From NCBI GenBank assembly GCA_050185195.1, contig JBFWZQ010000008.1:62001-126000 (forward strand): DNA of 64,000 bases. The letters run 5' to 3'. Positions 31,448-41,598 of this stretch are shown one piece after another. A program made the position numbers and the translations under genes. Under the pieces are notes generated by a model. The model saw only the letters and a list, made by a program, of their open reading frames with translations, did no database searches and had not been told where the DNA came from. This stretch comes from CADEFQ01 sp050185195 (GTDB taxonomy: Bacteria; Pseudomonadota; Gammaproteobacteria; Steroidobacterales; Steroidobacteraceae). Position 1 is the first letter of the stretch. Each line of letters opens with the position of its first letter.

Positions 31448-33554
31448 TCACTGCGGCGGGAACGGGGCGATGGCGTACCCGGGAGGCTCGGCGCCGAGCA
31501 GGTTGCGCACGAAGAAGTCCCACTGGCGCCTCAGGAAGTAGGGCGATTCATCGAGGAAGTGCCCGGCGCCCGGTACGATCAGCAAGTCGAAATCCTTAGT
31601 TGGCGTCAATGAGGGCATCGACGAGTTGCAGCGTGGCCATCGGGTTGACGTTTTCATCGAGCTCGCCGTGGGCAAGCATCAATTTGCCCTGCAACTTGCC
31701 CGCCCAGGTGAGGTTCGATTCCCGGTCGTACTGCGGGCCGATCGGGAAGCCCATCCAGATCTCGTTCCACCAGGCCTTGTCGGAGCGGTGGTCGTGGTTG
31801 CCCGACGCCGCGACCCCGACCTTGTAGAAATCCGGCTTGTGAAACATGGCGGCCTCGTGGTCGTCGAGCCCGACGCTGCCCAGGCGCTCGTAGGCAGGCT
31901 CGATGAATGCGCGCGATCGCCCCGCCGTACCGCGTCCGTCGACGAGAACGACGACAAAGCCGAGTTGCGCAAGCGCATTGGCCGTGCGGCCCGTCAGCGC
32001 ACGTTCAAAGGACTTGGGCGCCATCGTGTAATGGGGCCCGGTATAGATGTTGTCGATCACCGGGTACCTGCGCGCCGGATCGAGCCTGGCCGGGCGATAG
32101 ATGTTCGCCGTGGCGAGCTCGCGCAGCACTCGTCCGCTCCGCGCGTCGCGCAGCACCGTGCGCGTCGGCAGGTCGGCACGGGACAGGTTGTCGATGAAAT
32201 GCCTGCCGTCCGGCGCCAACGAAACGTCGTGATCCACGGGTTCCGTCGTGAGCGCGCGCATCGGCCCGCCGTTGCGATCCACGCTGTACAGGCGGCGCAG
32301 GTAGGGCTCCGGTCCGTCGCGCCCGGTGCCGACGAAGAAGACCGTTCCGCGCTTGCGGTCCACGTGTTTCACGGACAGCGTGGACCACGCGCCGTCCACC
32401 AGCACGCGCGCCAGCTTGCCGCTCGTGGCATCCACCAATTGCAGTTGCGGCCGGTCGTCCCTTTCGGCGATCCACAGGTACTGGTTCCATCCGTCGACCA
32501 GTTGCCACTTGTCCCATTGCAGGGCCACGAACGTGCTCGAACGTTCGCGCAGTGCCACGCGCGTCCTGCCGTCCAGCGCACTGCCTTCGATCACCGACAC
32601 CGATTTGCGGCCGCGATCCGTCGTCTCGAACAGCACGTGCAGGTTGTCATCGCGCCACTGCAACCCGAGCCCGCCGTAGTAGAGGACGGGCACCGGTTCG
32701 TGCGCGAGATCGACCCGGCGCCCGGAAGGCACTTCGAACGTCATCGCCCGCGCCTGCGGCACGCGCTCATCCCCGGCGAGCGGGTAGTAGTAGTCGAGTG
32801 TGCGTGGCCGCTTGCCTTCGGGGGGCGTGGATTGCACGAGCGTCAGCTTGCCGGAGCCCGAGGCGTCGATGCGATAAGTGGCCAGCCGCCTGGAGTCGCT
32901 CGACCAGACGACGTCCGCGGGGCCATCCGGAAAATAGGGGCGATTCAGGCGCAGTGCGGCGGCGTCGGGAACCGGGCGAGCATAGAAGCTCTCCGGGGTG
33001 CCGTCGGCGGTCAATGCGATTTCACGGCCGTCGGCCCGGGATTTCAGGAAGAGATTCCCACCGCGAACCCGTGCGTCCCATTGCCCGTCGGGAGAGCGCG
33101 CGGCATCGTCCTCGTTGCCGGCATCGATGACGATTGCGCTGCCGTCCCGCGGGATTCGCCAGAGCTGGCCGCAGGCCCGCGCGATGGAGTCTCCATTGCC
33201 CGCAAGGCGCTCGAGTGTCAGCGGCAATCGCTCCGGATCGACCCGGTCGGGGCACGCCGCCGCGAGCGCTCTCGCCACCTCTGCACGGTCGAACAGCGGG
33301 CTCCGCTGGCCGCTGGATATCTGTAGCCGGTAAAACTCGCGCCGGCCTTCGCTCGCGCGCATGTAAGCGAAGAAGTCGCCGGATTCAGACCAGATGGGCC
33401 GCATGGCCAGGTCGCTCGAATGGAGGGGGACGTTCTGCGGGAGTAGGGCCTCCGCGCGTGCATAGGCTTCCCGCAGGTCGTCCGCCAGGACGGTGCAGGT
33501 TGCGGATATCGCGAGGTACGCCAGGAAAGATGCGGCAGTGCGGGAGTGGTGCAT
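31448..33554 (-). pseudogene. S9 prolyl-oligopeptidase/DPP-IV family peptidase, frameshifted and lacking the nucleophile segment
   Basis: The frame from ATG 33554 codes for a signal peptide, a DPP-IV beta-propeller and the start of the hydrolase domain (VVVLVDGRGTAGRSRAF). It then jumps from GSVGLDDHEAA straight to MFHKPDFYKVGVAASG. About 35-40 residues normally found there, including the catalytic GxSxGG, are missing without loss of frame. Near 31598 one extra base makes a stop; shifting frame restores KDFDLLIVPGAGHFLDE with the catalytic His, ending at 31448. Two lesions make a working peptidase very unlikely. Confidence 0.85.
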
Positions 33555-36427
33555 GAGGGCCTTCGCTGCGCGGTGGGCATCCTGTCGATCGCGCAGCCAG
33601 CGCAGGTCTCCCTGGCGCAGGAGGGTGCGGACGCAGCAGCCGAAATCAGCGAAGTCGTGGTGACTGGTTCACGCATCGCGCGACCGGAGTTTGCGGTACC
33701 GACGCCCACGACGGTCATCGGCTCGGACCTGATCGACGCGCGCGGCATCACGAACATCATCGACCTGGTCAACGAGTTCCCGCAGATCGGCAACGGCCTC
33801 AACAACACGAACACGAGCTTCAGCTTCGGCAACGTGGGGCTGAACCAGCTGAACCTGCGAAACCTCGGCGTGAATCGCACGCTCGCGCTGATAGATGGCC
33901 GCCGCCGCGTCGGCACGCCGAATGACGCCAACTTCCTCGCGCTCGATGTCGGCAATATCCCCGCCGCGCTGATCGATCGCGTGGAGATCCAGACCGGCGG
34001 ATCCGCGGCCGTCTATGGCGCCGATGCCGTCGCCGGTGTCGTGAACTTCATCTTCAAGAAGGACTTCGAAGGCATCCAGTTCCAGGGGCAGTACGGCGCG
34101 GATGAGCGCGGCGACTACAACGACACCAGCTTCAGCGTGACGCTCGGAGGCAATTTCGGGCGCGGCAATGCGGTCCTGAATGTCACGCACCTCGAGAACA
34201 CCCGCCTGACCATGGCCGACCGGGGGCTCGATGTGGGCGACTACCTCGTCAGCAACCCCGCCAACAGGGTTCCGCCGACGGCATTCCGGCGCGCATCCGG
34301 CTCCGCGACGCGCGCACCGTCTTCTTCGGGATACCGACCATCACGACGTACAGCGCGGCACTTGGCGGCTATGCCATCTTCGACCCGGCGATCGACAACT
34401 TCCGGGCCTTCAACGCGAGCAACAGTCCGCGCGGCGTGATCGACGGCTTCGCCTCGCTCGGCCCGGACGGCGGACGCCCACAGGCCTTCGATTCACGTAT
34501 CGTGCCGCTGCGCCGCACTTCGGCCTTCGCAAGGCTCGACTATGAGCTGACGGACAGCGTCAGGTTCGTCAACGAGCTGATGTTCACGGACTCGACCGCC
34601 ATCGATCGCATCGGGCCGGTCTTCGATGTCTTCTCAGCCTTCGTCACGACCGACAATCCGTTCATGCCGGTGGCGGTTCGCCAGAGCCTGGTGGCGGGCG
34701 GGGAGGCGGGCGTCTCGATTTCACGGGAGCATGACGAATTCGGGCCGCGCGGGTCCGACATCAATCGCAATTTCTGGTCTTTCACGACCGGCTCCGAGGG
34801 CGAGATCGCCTCGAAGTACAGTTGGTCGGTGCACGGCGGTTACGGCAAGACAAACACGCGCAACGCGAGCCTGAACGATCGCCTCGACGCCAACTGGTAC
34901 AACGCGATCGATGTCATTGCCGACCCGGTCACGGGGCAGCCCGCATGTCGCGATGCCGCCGCGCGCGCCCGGGGTTGCGTGCCCGTCGACCTGTTCGGCG
35001 TCGGGACGATTTCCGCCGCGGCGCTCGATTACGTGCGCGTGCGTGAGCACACGAGCGTGACCGACACGACGCAGAAGCTCGCCCAGGCGGTCGTGACGGG
35101 TCCGCTGTTCGAGCTGCCCGCCGGCGACATGAAGTTCGCGGTAGGCGCGGAGTACCGCGAGGACGGGCTCGATTTCCACCCGTCGTTTGTCTGGGAGCAG
35201 GCGCTCGGCTTCTTCGCGAGCCAGTTCTCGCCGGTGGACGCATCGAGCAGCGTGCGGGAGGCGTACGCGGAGCTGCTGGTGCCGATCCTGAAGGACAAGC
35301 CCTTTGCGAAGAACCTCGATGTCGAGGGCGCCTGGCGCTACTCCGACTACGAGCGCGCGGGTGGCGTGGATACCTACAAGCTGGGGCTCACGTGGTCCCC
35401 GGTCGCCGACATCCGCCTGCGTGCCACCAAGTCGGGAACCGTCCGTGCACCGGCGCTGGCCGAGCTGTTCGACCCGGGCAGCCGCGGCGCGCAGGGCCTG
35501 TCCGATCCTTGCGATCCCTTGCTGCTCGACTCCGGCACCGCCAACCGGCGCGCCAACTGCCTGGCCTTGGGCCTCGACCCGGTCAATTTCGATCCCAATA
35601 CGCGTCGTGTCACGACGCTGGTGTTCACGACCGGCAATCCCGCGCTCGACGTCGAAAAGGCCGACACCTTTACCGCGGGGCTGGTGTTCCAGCCGCGCTG
35701 GGTGCCGAACCTGACGATCGCGGCGGACTGGTACGACATCGACCTGCGCGGCGGCATCGCGCGGATCGGGGCGCAGCAGACGCTGAACAATTGCGTCGAC
35801 CTGCCGAGCACCGCGAACCAGTTCTGCGGCTTTGCGACGCGCGACGCGAACGGCAACATCGCCGAAGTGAGGGACAGCTACGTCAACGCGTCCGGCTTTC
35901 GCGTCAAGGGCATTGACTTCGATGTGTCGTATGCCGCCAGCCTCAATTCACTGCATTCGGGCGAAGCCGACTGGGGCAGCCTCCGCACGAGGCTGGTGGG
36001 CACGCACCAGATCACGAATGCGTTCATCGATCGCAATATCGCCACCGGCATTTCCACCACCTTCGACCACGCCGGCGAGTACGACAACCCCGAGTGGCGC
36101 GTGCTGCTCGACCTCGGTTACCGGCGCGGACCCATCGCCGCGAACTGGTACGTCCGCTGGATAGATTCGACCGTGACCAGCAGCAGCGTGGTCGATCCCG
36201 CCGAGGACCTCGGGCCGCTGCACCGCGTGCCGTCGGTGACTTATCACGACGCGTCGTTCTCCTGGCAGACGCCGTGGAGCGTGAGGTTGTCATTCGGCGT
36301 GAACAACGTCTTCGACGAGGGCCCGCGCAACCACCCGTATACGTCGTCGGGATACCTTGCGCTTGACGATGTGCTGGGGCGGTTCTACTTTGCGCGGGTG
36401 ACCGCGAACTTCGCGGGCGCGAACTGA
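33546..36427 (+). pseudogene. TonB-dependent receptor, frameshifted
   Basis: The first part has the plug domain (EVVVTGSRIARPEF, then GGSAAVYGADAVAGVVNFI). At about 34266, after LVSNPAN, one base is missing. The frame continuing GSADGIPARIRLRDARTVFF gives the rest of the 22-strand barrel to 36427, ending GRFYFARVTANFAGAN. The upstream frame ends at 34439 after unrelated sequence. The N-terminus is also odd: a weak signal sequence beginning at GTG 33546, overlapping the start of the divergent peptidase gene. Outer-membrane receptor and peptidase pairs like this take up peptides or similar ligands; this copy looks inactive. Confidence 0.85.
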
Positions 36428-36451
36428 CCTCGGTGGCGACAGCGAGCCGAC

Positions 36452-37135
36452 ATGCCGGATCCGCACACGAGAATGGAGCCTTCCGCAGCGCCCGAGCGCC
36501 GTTCGCTTTCCACCCAGGTCGCTGATTCGCTGCGCGAGCTGATCATTTCAAACGCTTTCGTGCAGGGCCAGCAGCTGAAGCAGCACGAGATCGCGAAGCG
36601 GCTCGGAGTCAGCCACATCCCGGTGCGCGAGGCGTTCCAGCTGCTCGAGTCCGAGGGGCTCGTGACGACGGTGCCGTACAAGGGCGCCGTCGTGACGCGC
36701 CTGTCCGCCGCGGAAATCGATGAGCTGTTCGATATCCGGATCGTGCTGGAGTCGGAGCTGCTGAAGCGGGCCATAGGCAGCATGCGACCCGACTCCATCG
36801 CCCGGGCCCGCGAGATTGTCGAAAGGATGGGCTCCGCGCCGCCCCGCGAGTGGGGGCGGCTCAACTGGTTGCTGCATGCGGAGCTGTATCGCTCGGCGAA
36901 TCGCCCGACCACCCTCGAGTTCGTCCAGCGTATCCACGACAATCTCGATCGCTACGTGCGCATCCAGCTGGCCATTTCCGACAGGAATCGCCTGCGCGCC
37001 CACGAGGAGCACATCAGCCTGATCGACCTGTGCGAGGCGGGTGACAAGGCCGCTGCGCTGCGCCTGCTGTCGGCGCACATCCGCAGCGTGCGGGATGACC
37101 TGCGCCGTTTTCTCGAGAGGCGCGATTCGCAGTAG
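36452..37135 (+). CDS. GntR-family regulator, FadR/FCD subfamily
   Basis: 227 residues: N-terminal winged helix (STQVADSLRELIISNAFVQG, then IAKRLGVSHIPVREAFQLL) and C-terminal all-helical FCD ligand domain (about 95-220) with the usual His and Asp pattern (HAELYRSANRP, HISLIDLCEAGD). FCD regulators bind small acids with a metal ion. It begins 24 nt after the broken receptor gene and probably controlled it. An in-frame ATG at residue 8 is an alternative start. Confidence 0.9.
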   Translation: MPDPHTRMEPSAAPERRSLSTQVADSLRELIISNAFVQGQQLKQHEIAKRLGVSHIPVREAFQLLESEGLVTTVPYKGAVVTRLSAAEIDELFDIRIVLESELLKRAIGSMRPDSIARAREIVERMGSAPPREWGRLNWLLHAELYRSANRPTTLEFVQRIHDNLDRYVRIQLAISDRNRLRAHEEHISLIDLCEAGDKAAALRLLSAHIRSVRDDLRRFLERRDSQ

Positions 37136-37225
37136 CCGCGATCGGAACTTCCGCCGATCATGCGGGCCATTCCGTGTCACGCTATTCAAGCCAAGCCCTC
37201 GGGGCAAGACAACGGGAAGTACTGG

Positions 37226-38782
37226 ATGGGTAGCACGGCAGCAGGCGGGGTTCCACTTTCGATCCGGCGTCGGGCGGCATCGCGCCGGGTGGCGTGCCTC
37301 GCCCTGTTCGCGCTCGCCCATTCTGCGCCCGTACCCGCTGCGCCCTCGTGGTTCAGCGGCACCGGCCTGTCCCAGCCGGCGATCGACCTGCTTGCAGCCA
37401 TGAACCGGGCCCATGAGTGGGGGCTGGAACCCGGCGACTACCATGCCGCAAACATCCTGGCGCAGGCACGCACGGCAGATACCCCCGAGCGCCGCGCGCA
37501 GGCTGAAGCAGCGCTCTCGGCGAGCGCGCTGCGGTTCATCTCCCACTTGCACTACGGGCGTGTCGATCCGAAGAAGGTGGGCTTCGACATGCCGGAGCGA
37601 ACTTCGGCATTCGATGCCGGGGCCCTGCTCGAGAAGCTGGCCACGACACGGGACACACGCGGCTTGCTGGCCTCGGCCGAGCCCGCCTTCCAGCACTACC
37701 TGTTGCTCAAGGCGCAGCTGGCGCGGTATCGGGAGCTTGCCTTGCAGCGTGGGCTTGCCGAACTGCCGAAACCCGGCGGCCGTTCGATCGCTGCCGGCGA
37801 GGACTATGCGGGTGCGCCGGCGCTCCGTACGTTGCTCGTCGAGCTCGGCGACCTGTCGCGCGCCCAGCGGGCGCCCGATTCCGATCTCTCGCTCGATCCG
37901 CAACTGATCGAGGCACTGCGGCGGTTCCAGTTCCGCCACGGCCTGCAGCAGGACGGCGTGCTGGGCCCGCAAAGTTACCAGGCCCTCACCACGCCCATGG
38001 CCACCCGGGTGCGGCAGATCGAGTTGACGCTCGAGCGCTGGCGATGGCTGCCCGCGCGGAAGGCGCCGACGATCATCGTGAACATCCCGCAGTTTCGCCT
38101 GTTTGCCTTCCCGTCGGAGAGCGATCGCGAGGCGCAGATGCTGGCGATGGACGTGATCGTCGGCCAGACCTATCCGGGCTCACGCACGCCCGTATTTGCC
38201 GAAGACATGAAGTTCGTGGTGTTCCATCCCTATTGGGATGTGCCGCGCAGCATCATGTCCCGGGAGATGTTGCCGCGCATTCGCCGTTCGCCGGGCTATC
38301 TCGCGACGAGGGACCTTGAGATCGTGGAGCCGGGCGGCGCCATCACACAGCATCCGACCGAGGAGCAGATCCAGGCGCTGGCCAGCGGGAAGTCACGCTT
38401 GCGGCAGCGCCCCGGTCCGGGAAATGCGCTGGGCCTGGTGAAATTCATGCTGCCGAATCGCTATAACGTCTACCTGCATTCGACGCCGGCCAACGAGCTG
38501 TTCAAGGCTTCACGCCGCGCATTCAGTCACGGCTGCATCCGCGTGAGCGATCCCGTGGCGCTCGCCGAATATGTATTGCGCCAGGCGCCGGGAGACTGGT
38601 CACGCGAGAAGATCGAGGCGGCCATGCATGGCGGGAAGACGCTGCAGGTGAATCTGAGGCAGCCAGTGCAGGTGCTGATCCTATACGGGACGGCAGTCGC
38701 CAACGAAGCAGGCCAGGTTTATTTCTTCGAGGACATCTACGGGAACGATGCGCGGCTGGCGAAAGTGCTGGGGATCCAATAG
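37226..38782 (+). CDS. L,D-transpeptidase of the YcbB/LdtD type
   Basis: 518 residues from ATG 37226, with Shine-Dalgarno GGGAAG 6 nt upstream. It has a signal peptide after a basic stretch (to about 45), a scaffold domain (WGLEPGDYHAANI), a peptidoglycan-binding domain (IEALRRFQFRHGLQQDGVLG) and a YkuD catalytic domain with SHGCIRVSDPVALAEY (nucleophile Cys437). It makes 3-3 cross-links in murein and resists most beta-lactams. The convergent neighbour is YcbK-like; in E. coli ycbB and ycbK are adjacent too. Confidence 0.92.
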   Translation: MGSTAAGGVPLSIRRRAASRRVACLALFALAHSAPVPAAPSWFSGTGLSQPAIDLLAAMNRAHEWGLEPGDYHAANILAQARTADTPERRAQAEAALSASALRFISHLHYGRVDPKKVGFDMPERTSAFDAGALLEKLATTRDTRGLLASAEPAFQHYLLLKAQLARYRELALQRGLAELPKPGGRSIAAGEDYAGAPALRTLLVELGDLSRAQRAPDSDLSLDPQLIEALRRFQFRHGLQQDGVLGPQSYQALTTPMATRVRQIELTLERWRWLPARKAPTIIVNIPQFRLFAFPSESDREAQMLAMDVIVGQTYPGSRTPVFAEDMKFVVFHPYWDVPRSIMSREMLPRIRRSPGYLATRDLEIVEPGGAITQHPTEEQIQALASGKSRLRQRPGPGNALGLVKFMLPNRYNVYLHSTPANELFKASRRAFSHGCIRVSDPVALAEYVLRQAPGDWSREKIEAAMHGGKTLQVNLRQPVQVLILYGTAVANEAGQVYFFEDIYGNDARLAKVLGIQ

Positions 38783-38790
38783 GGCCTGAG

Positions 38791-39351
38791 CTACCAGAAT
38801 CGCACTCGCCCCGTATCGACGTGCACAAAATTGGAATCCGCGTAGTAGCCGACGCCACCGCGCTTGAGCGACAGCGCATGGTCCCGCAACTTCGCCGTCG
38901 GGAATCCGCTGATGCGGATATCCATTGCCTTGCCCTGCATGTGCAGGCTTTGCGTGGCCACACCGTTGGACTTGCGGCGCAGCTGGGAATTGGTGGCGGG
39001 CGATCGATATCCGGAAATCACCTCGAACGTCGCCTCGCGATCGGCCAATACCTGCAAGTTGAAGAGAATGTCGAGCAGGGCGGGATCGATGGCATGGACA
39101 TCGCCGGTGCGAAAGTCGCGCAGCAAGTGATTCACCCGGTCCAGGCAGTCGGGCTGATAGCAACCGCCCTGAAAGTACGGCGCAACGAGCCGTTCGCCGG
39201 TATGGGTATGAACGAAGGTCAGGCTGCGCCGCTCAGCGGCGCGGCCAAATGCTGCCGGCGCTGACAGCGCGAGCGTCGCCAGCGCGGAGCTGCGCAGGAA
39301 GGTGCGCCTCGACAGCAGCAAGGCGTGGGGTGAACCGTCTGAATTCGGCAT
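38791..39351 (-). CDS. YcbK/DUF882-family M15-like murein peptidase, Tat-exported
   Basis: 186 residues from ATG 39351. The twin-arginine signal (SRRTFLRSSALATLALSAPA) predicts folded export. The domain carries VISGYRSPATNSQLR, HMQGKAMDIRI and FVHVDTG, supplying the His/Asp/His zinc site of D-Ala-D-Ala carboxypeptidase-like proteins. It should act on peptidoglycan in the periplasm. It is convergent with the L,D-transpeptidase gene, 8 nt apart. Confidence 0.88.
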   Translation of the reverse strand: MPNSDGSPHALLLSRRTFLRSSALATLALSAPAAFGRAAERRSLTFVHTHTGERLVAPYFQGGCYQPDCLDRVNHLLRDFRTGDVHAIDPALLDILFNLQVLADREATFEVISGYRSPATNSQLRRKSNGVATQSLHMQGKAMDIRISGFPTAKLRDHALSLKRGGVGYYADSNFVHVDTGRVRFW

Positions 39352-39466
39352 GGGTTCCTCGCAGTTCGACCCCGATCCTAACTCAACCGGCAAATGACGG
39401 CGGCATTGCAGCTCGCATTCTTGCGCTGTACACGAGCCTTCAAAACGGGGTCGGGACGAGCCGATC

Positions 39467-39551
39467 TGGTGCCCAGGAGAGGACTCGAACCTCCACGGTG
39501 TTACCCGCTAGCACCTGAAGCTAGTGCGTCTACCAATTTCGCCACCTGGGC
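39467..39551 (-). tRNA. tRNA-Leu (anticodon CAG)
   Basis: The minus strand starts GCCCAGGTGGCGAAATTGG and ends CCTGGGCACCA, so CCA is encoded. The anticodon loop TTCAGGT sits on a CTAGC/GCTAG stem, giving anticodon CAG for CUG codons. The long variable arm (about 39499-39505 and its partner) marks class II, and the T-arm is GAGGTTCGAGTCCTC. Length 85 nt. It lies 55 nt from rnr on the opposite strand. Confidence 0.96.
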
Positions 39552-39606
39552 AGATGGGCCGCGAAATCTACGCATGGACCTCCGCGCTGTCAATTAGGCT
39601 AGGCGG

Positions 39607-41598
39607 ATGAAGAAGATCCGCAAGTCGGCCCCCCGGGGGCGTGGTGGCCGCGTGCGCGCGCCGGTCAAGGCCGCGACTGGACCGATGCCCAAGGGACCCG
39701 TCGAGGGTGTCGTTAGCGCCCATCGGGCCGGCTACGGCTTTGCCCGCGTCGAGGGCATGACGGATTCGGTGTTCATCCCGCCGTTTGCGATGGCGGGCCT
39801 CATGCACGGCGACACCATCCGGCTCACCGTCAAGCGCGACAGTACCGGCCGCTTTTCGGCGGAGGTGCTCGGCGTCGCCCAGCGCGGCGTGCGGGTGTTC
39901 CTCGGGACCGTCGAGGTCGAGGGCCGCGTGGCCTGGGTGCAGTCGGCCGACCGCCGCCTCGCCCTGCGCTGCCAGGTCCAGCCGGACGACCTGAACGGCG
40001 CGCGCCACGGCGACTGGGTGCTCGCCGAAATCACGCGCTACGCCGGGCCGAAGGGTGACGCGCGGGCGCGCGTCACGCAGCGGCTCGACCCCGACCGCCC
40101 GGTGGAGCTCTCCACGCAGACGGCCATCGCCCGCTTCGGCTTGCCGGCCGACTTTCCGCCCACGGCCCGCCTGGAAGCGGAGGGCTGGGGCGAGGAAGTC
40201 GATCCGGAAGAGGCCGCCCGCCGCGTCGACCTGCGTCCGTTGCCGCTCGTCACGATCGATGGGGAGGATGCGCGCGATTTCGACGACGCGGTCTTTGCCG
40301 AGCCGCACCCGCACGGTTTTCGCCTCATCGTCGCGATTGCCGACGTCAGCCACTACGTGCGCCCCGGCGGCGCCCTCGACGACGAGGCGCAGCGGCGCGC
40401 CACCTCGGTCTATTTCCCGACGCGGGTGATCCCAATGCTGCCCGCGGCGCTCTCCGATCATCTCTGCTCGCTGCAGCCACGGGTGGACCGGCTGTGCTTC
40501 GCCGCCGACATGGTCGTTTCCAGGCAGGGACAGCTTCAGGAGGCGCGCTTCTATCCCGCGGTGATGCATTCGGCCGCGCGCCTCACCTATTCGCTGGCGC
40601 ACGCGGCCCTGTTCGAGGGGCGCCCCGAGGCCCGCGCCCAGGTCGGCGCGCTCACCGAGCGCCTGCTGCCGCTGGTCGACCTGTACCGGGCGCTCCTGAA
40701 GGCGCGCCATCGCCGTGGCGCCCTGGACTTCGATGCGCCCGAGGCGACCTTCGACATCGACCGGGAAGAGCGGGTGAAGGGCATCGTGCTGAAGTCACGC
40801 AACGATGCGCACAAGCTGATCGAGGAATGCATGATCCTCGCCAACGTCGCCGTCGCGCAGGAACTCGCGAAGCGACGCGCCGGCACGCTCTATCGCGTGC
40901 ACGGCAAGCCGGAGGAGGAGAAGCTCGACCGGCTACTGTCGACACTCGCGGCGCTCGGCTTTCCCGCCGAGATTCCCGAAACGGTCACGCCGCGCGACAT
41001 CCGCCAGATCACCCATCGCCTCGGATCGTCCGCAGCGCGGCCCTTCGTCGAGTCGCTGGTGGTGCGTTCGATGCCGCAGGCACAGTACCAGCCCGCGAAC
41101 ATCGGCCACTTCGGCCTCGCGCTCAAGGCGTACGCGCACTTCACTTCGCCGATCCGCCGCTATCCCGACCTCGTCGTGCATCGTACGCTGAAGGCCGTGC
41201 TCGGCGTGCCGCCACCGGTCGGCGTGGCCTACGGCGAGGAGGAGTTGTCGCGCCTCGGCGAGTCGACCTCACAGCTCGAGAAGCGCGCCGACGAGGCCGA
41301 CCGCTACGTCGATCTCTTCCTCAAGTGCAGCTGGCTGCGCGAACGCCTCGGCCAGACGTTCGAAGGGCTCATCACCGCCGTCGTCGAGTTCGGCTGTTTC
41401 GTGCAGATCCTCGACGTCGCGGCCGACGGGCTGCTGCATACCGCGGCGCTGGCCGACGATACCTACGAGATGGATGCGGGCGGACACGCGTGGGTAGGCC
41501 GCCATTCGAAGCGGCGCCTCGGCCTCGGCGAGCGCATCCGCGTCGTCGTGACCAATGCCAATCCGGTCGAAGGCCTGATCGACCTCGAGCTCGCCTGA
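39607..41598 (+). CDS. rnr: Ribonuclease R, short form
   Basis: 3'-5' exoribonuclease that degrades structured RNA. The 663 residues have a basic N-terminus (KKIRKSAPRGRGGRVR), cold-shock domains, the RNB catalytic core with TIDGEDARDFDDAVF (the metal-binding aspartates) and HFTSPIRRYPDLVVHR, then an S1 domain ending in LIDLELA. It lacks the N-terminal HTH and the Lys-rich C-terminal tail of E. coli RNase R (813 residues). RNase R rather than RNase II is supported by its link to rlmB. The stop overlaps the rlmB ATG (TGATG). Confidence 0.92.
   Translation: MKKIRKSAPRGRGGRVRAPVKAATGPMPKGPVEGVVSAHRAGYGFARVEGMTDSVFIPPFAMAGLMHGDTIRLTVKRDSTGRFSAEVLGVAQRGVRVFLGTVEVEGRVAWVQSADRRLALRCQVQPDDLNGARHGDWVLAEITRYAGPKGDARARVTQRLDPDRPVELSTQTAIARFGLPADFPPTARLEAEGWGEEVDPEEAARRVDLRPLPLVTIDGEDARDFDDAVFAEPHPHGFRLIVAIADVSHYVRPGGALDDEAQRRATSVYFPTRVIPMLPAALSDHLCSLQPRVDRLCFAADMVVSRQGQLQEARFYPAVMHSAARLTYSLAHAALFEGRPEARAQVGALTERLLPLVDLYRALLKARHRRGALDFDAPEATFDIDREERVKGIVLKSRNDAHKLIEECMILANVAVAQELAKRRAGTLYRVHGKPEEEKLDRLLSTLAALGFPAEIPETVTPRDIRQITHRLGSSAARPFVESLVVRSMPQAQYQPANIGHFGLALKAYAHFTSPIRRYPDLVVHRTLKAVLGVPPPVGVAYGEEELSRLGESTSQLEKRADEADRYVDLFLKCSWLRERLGQTFEGLITAVVEFGCFVQILDVAADGLLHTAALADDTYEMDAGGHAWVGRHSKRRLGLGERIRVVVTNANPVEGLIDLELA

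Noticed and set aside
31626..33326. 566-codon plus-strand frame across the broken S9 peptidase
   Set aside because: Shadow of a gene that, though broken, still shows family sequence on the minus strand.
39467..39551. tRNA-Leu as an integration site for the 31-39 kb region
   Set aside because: No integrase and no duplicated tRNA 3' end seen on either side.
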